DNA from: Ophthalmolycus amberensis
Lineage: Eukaryota > Chordata > Actinopteri > Perciformes > Zoarcidae
Assembly (NCBI GenBank): GCA_024529925.1
Contig: JAFEUB010001120.1
Coordinates: forward strand, 3,426,001 to 3,490,000
Length of the DNA stretch: 64,000 nt
Reading direction: 5' to 3'
In this document: one piece after another, positions 57,801-64,000 of the stretch
Layout: every line of letters starts with the position of its first letter
Numbering within the stretch: the first letter of the stretch is position 1
Translations under genes and position numbers: made by a program
The notes under the pieces: model-generated
Told to the model about the DNA's origin: nothing
The model's database searches: none
What the model saw: the letters and a program-made list of their open reading frames with translations, nothing else

Positions 57801-59450
57801 AGGTCAATGTCTGCAGAAAAATCCTGTAATGTAGTCTTATTGCCCAGAGGTTCCAGCTAGGAAAACATGAGTTAGAGTAAACGCTGAGTATCATTCAGTA
57901 AAAACGCTTTTCCTTAAAACTCTAGTATAAGAAGGGAATCAGAGATTATCATATATATATATATATATATAAATACTTACCATGTTGTTCCAGAGGGAGC
58001 GAGCCATCAGCGTCTGGGCCTTCTGGCTGAGATGGAAGCAGTCAGCGCTGAAGAAGGAGCGATCAGCACGGCCATCCTGTGGAAAAATGACACCATATGT
58101 ATGAACTTTAAGGATTACTGACTATTATTTCAAAGTGGGGAAAAGGAAAAAGACTGTAGTTGACTTTATCACTTTGAAGCTTGTGTCCTTAAATTCAGTT
58201 TTTCGTGGTAGATATAACAGCTGACCCCCAAATAGTAGCTTACTGTACTTTTTGTTATTGACAGCCAGGTTCTCAAATTTAACTTCTATTATCTAGTTAA
58301 TTTCCCAGCCATGCCAGCTGTTTCCCCCAGTTTCCCGTCTTTGTGATAACATATGCTGTCATGATTCTGGGGCTAAGCCTGTGGTTATGTATTGGATATA
58401 GTGATGGGACTAGACTCCCATTAAGTCTGTGCAGTCCACATATAAGAAACAGAGCTTTGTTACTGACCGGCAGTTTGGGGACGATGATGTTTCTGAAGAA
58501 AGGCTGGACGACCACAGTGAAGTCTGAGCGAGTGTCGTAGCGGTTTGACTCCACAAGCTCATGCAGTAAACGCTTCAAGAAAGAAAGAGAAGCTCTCAAT
58601 GCCTAAAGGTAAACTGGACAGTTTAATATTCTTCGTATGTTTTTGGGGGAGTCTTTCCTACCTGATAGCCTCTATTGATGTCCTCCACCATTTGCAGAGC
58701 TTTAGAGTCGGGCTTTGGCAAGATAACACAAGGACACAGAATACTGGCGAAGGAGGGACAAACAAGTCGTTTATACCACTGTTCATGATCATTTATTAGA
58801 TTTTCAATATCAGTGAGAATTTGAAAAGGCAGATAAAAGTGATACTCACTTTACCAGCCAAGTTGGACATTTAAGTGAAGAGTCAATGTGCATTTCTCTC
58901 AGAGGGGTTATATGGAGAGGCTCTATCAAATTCACCAGAGCTCGGGGCACCTGACAGAGACAAGCTCAGTTAATGCTCATAAACAATCAACCAGACCAAC
59001 ATATATCTGAAAACGTAGCTGCGTGTCTGTTCATCTTTACCTCTTTGTGCAGATAATCCAGGCTGTCTCGAACATTACGAATGAAATTATCTTCAGAGTA
59101 AAGCAGCTGTCAATAAAAGGAAAACATTTTCACGTCGTGTCTTTTGGCCCCTCCATGAAACAACTGATGACTGATCGCTCCACATGAGTACTTACAGAGT
59201 TGTAGCAGTGTTCACAGATGTCATTTCCACCAATAAAAACGGTGATCACCTTCCAATCGGATTCAAAATTGATTCTCTGTACAAGAAACAAGAATGTGAG
59301 GGGCTGTAGTATGTAGTGTTGTTAAAAAAGATGTTTTTTAATAGTGGAGTTGGAAAATTTAAAATAGGTAAAGAATAAATATAAACTTGTAAACTTACAG
59401 AGTCATTCTTCATCTTTGCCACCAGGGCTCGCACCTGTGGTAGTATGGCC
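51863..59450 (-). CDS. plb1: Phospholipase B1, 3' 23 exons, open frame (copy 2, 5'-truncated)
   Basis: The same 23 exons (offset 20,339-20,360 from copy 1, 51863-52129 to 59399-59450). Their summed length of 1,984 bases (one leading base plus 661 codons) stays in frame to the TGA, and the exon broken in copy 1 reads AEMAVALWNNM. PLB1 is an apical membrane ectoenzyme that hydrolyses acyl chains of phospholipids, lysophospholipids and other lipids, normally with four tandem GDSL repeats. Here the third repeat lacks its GDS nucleophile block and the last repeat is complete. No plb1 exon or start codon is found between 59450 and the copy 3 boundary, so expression would need a new promoter or splicing from an upstream copy. 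Confidence 0.88.
56282..56925. mobile_element. MITE in a plb1 intron (copy 2), 644 bp
   Basis: Same element, same length and position as in copy 1, so the insertion predates the tandem duplication. Confidence 0.75.
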
Positions 59451-60329
59451 CTTCAAACACAAACAAAAGAAAACACAGTTTTCACAAAACTCCACACATT
59501 ATCACCCATTAGCAGTAATGAAATAACACTGTATATTACAAAAAAAAACTGCTGCAAGTAGGCTAAATCCGCAAATTATCCGTAACGCTGTCTATGTTTG
59601 CTAATTCATATTCTAATGCTAATATATTGCATCCCGTCCTACTGTATGGTAACTATAGCCGTGCGCGCTTAGAAACAAACCCCTCCATCATTCTGACGAA
59701 GCTTCGGCCATGATTTATTGAAAAAAAACAAAGAACGAGATCTGTCAAATGGCTGGCAGGCTACTGACTTCCTCCATCGACATCCGGGTACTTAGCGCTG
59801 CCGCTCATAAGCACAACAGAGGCACGCGAAACTTTGTTCTTCGAGGTGTAGTTGCGGTTGGCAAACGACGAATTGGCGCATTAGCGCCACCAACTGGTTA
59901 AATAAAATAAAATAAGTCAGGAGAGGTCTTATTTTGCAGGAGAAGGCAAATATGCTCATATTTCTGCAAAAGAATTGCTGAAGTTTGAAGCTGTAGTGTG
60001 TGTACAGAGTGTGTGTGTTTTGTATTTATTTTATCTATATTTATTCAAGTATACTGTAAACTGTTAACAGTTAATATATCGTTCATAGTTTGAAGTTTAA
60101 AAGTTTGAAGCTGTAGTTTGAAGCCAAGTGTTTTGTATTTATTTATATTTATAGTATACTTTAACAGTTAATATATTGTTCAATTTGAAGAAAAAGGTAT
60201 CGGTTCAGGCACCGGTATCGTTTTAAAAGCACCGGTATCGGAAAAAACCCAAACGATCTGAGAAACATTTCTGACATCAGGTATTCATTTTATTGTCCTT
60301 GCCCCGGATTTTTATCATTAAAAACTTAC

Positions 60330-63116
60330 TGGAAAAATGTATTGTACCACTTTGATTGTCTCACAGATGTCGTCAGCAGTCCTTAATATCTATTGTGGCT
60401 TCTTCTGGGGATCCACCAAAGAGCACATGCAGGATAGCTGGGCTGAGTCCTCCAAGGCATGGAGGAATGAATGACCAATCATTCGGCCAGCAACAACAAA
60501 GAAGTCACTCTCCAAGAGGTAATGCCAAGTGGAGGGAGTCAGATGATCTTGTTCCCCCTCAAAAAGAAGAGTTCCTCCTGGTACTTCAATTCAACATGCT
60601 TTACATCTTTTGGCAGACTCCAGAGCCTAATGCTTAATGTCTGATGCACAACTACTTGAGTGCTTGACAAATGTGACGTTTTAGTTCTGTAGAGCAATAC
60701 CTCACGCACTCATCACTGAGAGCCTTGATTCTTGAAAAAGGGAACTCCTCTCCACACGTCACACATTTTTGAGGTGGTCCAACTAGCTCATTACTGCGTT
60801 CTGGTTGACGTGCCTGTAAACAAGATCATTTTAAACTGTAACAAGCTATACTTGTGTAAATGTTCATACTCTTGCCATATTCATATGGGAACACCAATTT
60901 AAAAGTGAGGATCTTACAGGGTTCCAGATTCAGGTTTCTTTGGAGCGGTCGGATGACAATTGTAGCATGACCAATCTGTGTTTGTGGATCTTTCAAATGA
61001 CTCACATGGTAACCCTCATTGGGACATGGTATGATGATCAGTTGGCGACAGTGTTGTTCCAGAGATTTTGAGCAACTCAAATCCTCCCTTGTTTGAGTTT
61101 TTGATGCGACTCTAAAATAAATTCTCTAATTCTAAAATCTCTAATTAACCAGTTCAGCTTTAAAGCCAAACATGGCACTGACTTGTGTATATATGCCTTA
61201 AAGGAAATTGTAAACAAATACATAGGTCAAAACTCAGTTTTTATGTGTTTTATTGATGCCTCCAAAGCTTTTGATCGTGTTAATCATAGTAAATTATTTT
61301 TTAAACTGAGCCAAAGAGGTGTCCCCACATACATTGTGAGAATTCTGGCTTACTGGTATGCGCACCAGAGTATGCAAGTAAAATGGGGTAAAAGTGTGTC
61401 AGCCACATTTGGGGTTAGCAATGTTGTCCGACAAGGGGGAATTTTGTCCCCAATTCTGTTTAATCTGTATATTGATGATCTGTCCAAGCAACTGAAAGCC
61501 TGTAATACAGGGTGCATGATTGGAAATACTCTGGTTAATCACATCATGTATGCAGATGATCTGGTGATCTTTAGTCCTTCTAGCGCTGGTCTTCAGCAGC
61601 TCCTCACTATATGTACTGTGTACGGTGTGGAACATGACATCAAATACAATGCCAGTAAGAGTGCTATCCTGATCTGTCAAACTAAAGAGGACAAATGTCT
61701 AAACTTCCATGACTTCAAATTGTCTTGACAATAATCTTGGTGTCTGTAGTGAAGTAAAATATCTTGGTCATTTTTTAACAGAACACATGACTGATGATAA
61801 CGACATTTCCAGGCAATGTCGTATGATGTATGCACAAGCAGACAGTCTCTCACGCAAGTTTGGTCTGTGTACTGATGGAGTGAAGATGTCTCTGTTCAGA
61901 GCATATTGTACTCCACTCTACACTGCACACTTGTGGTCAAACTACAAAAAAAAGAGTTTACAGAGACTTCAAGTAGCGTACAATGACGCCATGAGAATAC
62001 TTTTAAAGAGACAGAGATGGAGTAGTGCTAGTGAAATGTTTGCGGCTGCACGAGTCAACACTTTCCAAACAGTTTTAAGAAATCTCATGTACAAATTCAT
62101 CTGTAGACTGAATGACTCTGTAAATGGGATCACACTTGTTTTAACCAACATAAGGTTTAGTACCACACGCTACCAGTCCCAGCTGTGGCGACATTGGTAC
62201 AGCTGTCTCTTTGTAAGGCATTGCTAGGCCTATGTACTTTTATTGTTTGCGTCTGTCTTTTTATGTATCTGTCTGTATGGACCCCGAGTCTGAAATAAAG
62301 TCTAGCTATCTAAAGTCATCTGGATCTGTATGACTACCTGAAAATAGAAGATAATAATACAAACAACCGATCTAACTTGACATATAATAACGTTTAATGC
62401 TTTTGAAAGGTAACTTGATTCAAGAAAAATACGTCTGTCCATCATGATGCCTGACTTACCTTGGAATGTAAGACGTTTTCCCCCTAGTCCTGCAGCAGCA
62501 AGACTATCTCTGGCATATCGGTTTGTCCTCAATACAACAGAAAGAGTGAGTGTACGAATGAAGCTGTGCAGGCGCAGCAACAGTTCGCCTCCTTGTCGTC
62601 CTTCTCCCTCCAATGTATGGACCAACGGTCTTGAAACCTCGGCTAGAATCAAGTGAAGAGGATAAGCTATCATCAGTACAAGAGAATAAGGACGTTGCAG
62701 AAGAAACATGTTGGCTAACGATATCATCGCACACTTTACAGGAATGCGATCTGACGCAGAGCATGAATAAATAAATCACTCATCACCGGCGACAGTAATT
62801 TAGTCTACACAAGGGATTTAGCATGGAAAAGTGTTCCCTGCAGAAACCTAGCGTCCACTGGGTGCCTGGGTGTTACGTTATGCTGCACAAAAAATAACAA
62901 AGCAGTGAACGCCGCATGGCTGCCTAGTTCAGTTTGATAGAGTATATTGGCACTTTGACCAACAGTATTTAGTTAAACAACTGCTGTTGTTATGCTGCTT
63001 ATACGTTTAAACAGAAGAAACTCACAGTTCTCACGCTGGTCAGCCACATCCCGCAGCAGGTCGAAGCCATGCGTGCTGCTAGATAGTTTTTTGACGTCGT
63101 CCACAGGGATGATCTG
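60330..63116 (-). pseudogene. HECT-domain ubiquitin ligase relic (copy 3)
   Basis: As copy 2, including the two-base deletion near 60375. In the 5' exon region (62.4-63.1 kb) it shares several base states with copy 1 rather than copy 2, for example GTAATTTAGTC and CACTTTGACCAAC. Confidence 0.7.
61130..62312 (+). mobile_element. 5'-truncated non-LTR retrotransposon (copy 3)
   Basis: Keeps the ancestral-looking frame LSRKFGLCTDGVKMSLFRAY where copies 1 and 2 are shifted. It carries its own single-base insertion (TGTCTTGAC near 61723), which ends the first frame at FKLS. Confidence 0.85.
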
Positions 63117-63495
63117 CTAGGAATCGGTTGCTTCTGTCTTGCTCCCCTTTCTCTTCCAGTCATGCATTTCTCCATTAAACCAATAAATCATAACACTTGC
63201 CTTTGTTACATCTGCACGCTCAAAAACTGTTTGCTTCCACCTATGAGCAACACCTGTGTCCAATGACCCCACTGATTATATTACCTGTGGCCTGACTCAC
63301 AGCGCCACTACGGCCCCATGTGGTGGGAGGTTGTACATAAACAAAAACAACAAAATGGCTCTTACAATGTATTTATTCTTTTATTTATTCATTTCTGGAT
63401 TTATACATTGGAAGGAGTCTTCTAAATGGGACAGCCTTGTCGCAGCCGCGGTGACGCATTCGGTCTCCAAACGGCCACAGCTGGCGCGCACAGAA

Positions 63496-63631
63496 TGACG
63501 TCACACATGATTATCAAGATCGAATGCATAGCAGTTCACAAACAGACTACAGAACGACATGACGTCACGAAGAGACTATAGAACGGGATGACGTCACTAA
63601 GAGACGAGATAAGGCAAAGGAACTCTATATG
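63496..63631 (+). promoter_or_regulatory. CRE-cluster core promoter (copy 3)
   Basis: Three TGACGTCA boxes (63496-63503, 63560-63567, 63589-63596) and TATATG at 63626-63631. It has the same 15-base absence as copy 2. The predicted 5' UTR intron is 63696-63771. Confidence 0.7.
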
Positions 63632-63777
63632 TACCCCACACTTTACTTCTCCAAACAGTTGTTGAGTACTTTCAAGACACACCAGCACAGTGGAAGTAAG
63701 AGAGATAAATATACATACAATATTTACAATATATACATATATATATTTACATAGAGATACATATATTTCAGGCAACA

Positions 63778-64000
63778 ATGAAACTTTGGAAGCGTCTAAA
63801 CAGGTTTAGGCATCGCAATGATGTCGGGACTGTACGTAATGACCCTGAACAGCAGCTAACGGTGGAAGAGCATGCAAATGATGTCGAGTCGACCCAAAAT
63901 AATGACATTGAACTGCAGCCAAAGGTGGAAGAGCATGAAAATGATGTCGAGTCGACCCAAAATAATGACATTATACTGCAGCCAAAGGTGGAAGAACATG
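63778..64000 (+). CDS. Orphan 21-residue-repeat protein (copy 3, N-terminal part, cut by window)
   Basis: The first 74 codons show the same basic head and first repeat units as copies 1 and 2, in frame to the window end. The rest lies to the right. Confidence 0.75.
   Translation, partial: MKLWKRLNRFRHRNDVGTVRNDPEQQLTVEEHANDVESTQNNDIELQPKVEEHENDVESTQNNDIILQPKVEEH

Larger units (their letters stand above)
39424..59764. repeat. Large tandem unit, copy 2 (~20.3 kb)
   Basis: Head-to-tail with copy 1. The junction (GGCTGGCAGGCTAC then TGACTTCC) is the same at the copy 2/copy 3 boundary. Corresponding features are offset 20,341-21,799 bases from copy 1. Scattered base changes, microsatellite differences and indels distinguish it from copy 1, so it is not an exact assembly echo. 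Confidence 0.95.
59765..64000. repeat. Large tandem unit, copy 3 (first 4.2 kb, cut by window)
   Basis: Repeats copy 2 at a constant offset of 20,341 to about 20,344 bases through the HECT relic, LINE, CRE promoter and start of the orphan gene. How many further units follow cannot be seen. Confidence 0.93.

Overview
This window is nuclear DNA from a teleost fish, probably a percomorph. The evidence is short split exons with GT-AG introns, vertebrate genes (bpnt1, ppp1cb, plb1), fish-type dispersed repeats and MITEs, and no bacterial features. The species cannot be told from sequence alone. In human (from memory) PLB1 and PPP1CB are neighbours, and that pairing is kept here.

Layout. 1-2.5 kb: the last five coding exons of bpnt1 (+). 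2.5-6.4 kb: bpnt1 3' UTR, decayed sequence resembling a piece of ppp1cb, a long degenerate minisatellite and a hAT-like MITE. 6.45-11.12 kb: the complete eight-exon ppp1cb gene (-). 11.1-14.9 kb: repeats only. 14.96-16.18 kb: the C-terminal half of an aldo/keto reductase gene (-), with no upstream exons found. 16.2-17.6 kb: repeats.

From 17,634 to the end, the window is a head-to-tail array of one large unit: copy 1 (17,634-39,423), copy 2 (39,424-59,764) and the first 4.2 kb of copy 3 (59,765-64,000). Each unit holds, left to right: a decayed HECT-type ubiquitin-ligase gene (-) interrupted by a 5'-truncated non-LTR retrotransposon (+); a compact promoter with three or four perfect TGACGTCA boxes and a TATA-like box; an intact orphan gene (+) encoding a long protein of 21-residue repeats that ends in one membrane segment; ~290-bp tandem repeats; a Helitron-type protein remnant; GTA-trinucleotide arrays and other repeats; and the last 23 coding exons of plb1 (-). 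The unit's right edge cuts plb1 inside a GDSL lipase repeat.

The copies are close but not identical. Copy 1 plb1 carries a one-base insertion that breaks its frame, while the 23 copy 2 exons sum to an open frame of about 660 codons. The orphan gene keeps its frame in every copy although its repeat number differs (911 versus 869 residues). The HECT and retrotransposon parts carry frame breaks whose sharing patterns conflict, which suggests exchange among units. The orphan repeat gene, amplified with its own CRE-rich promoter, is the best candidate for something undescribed.
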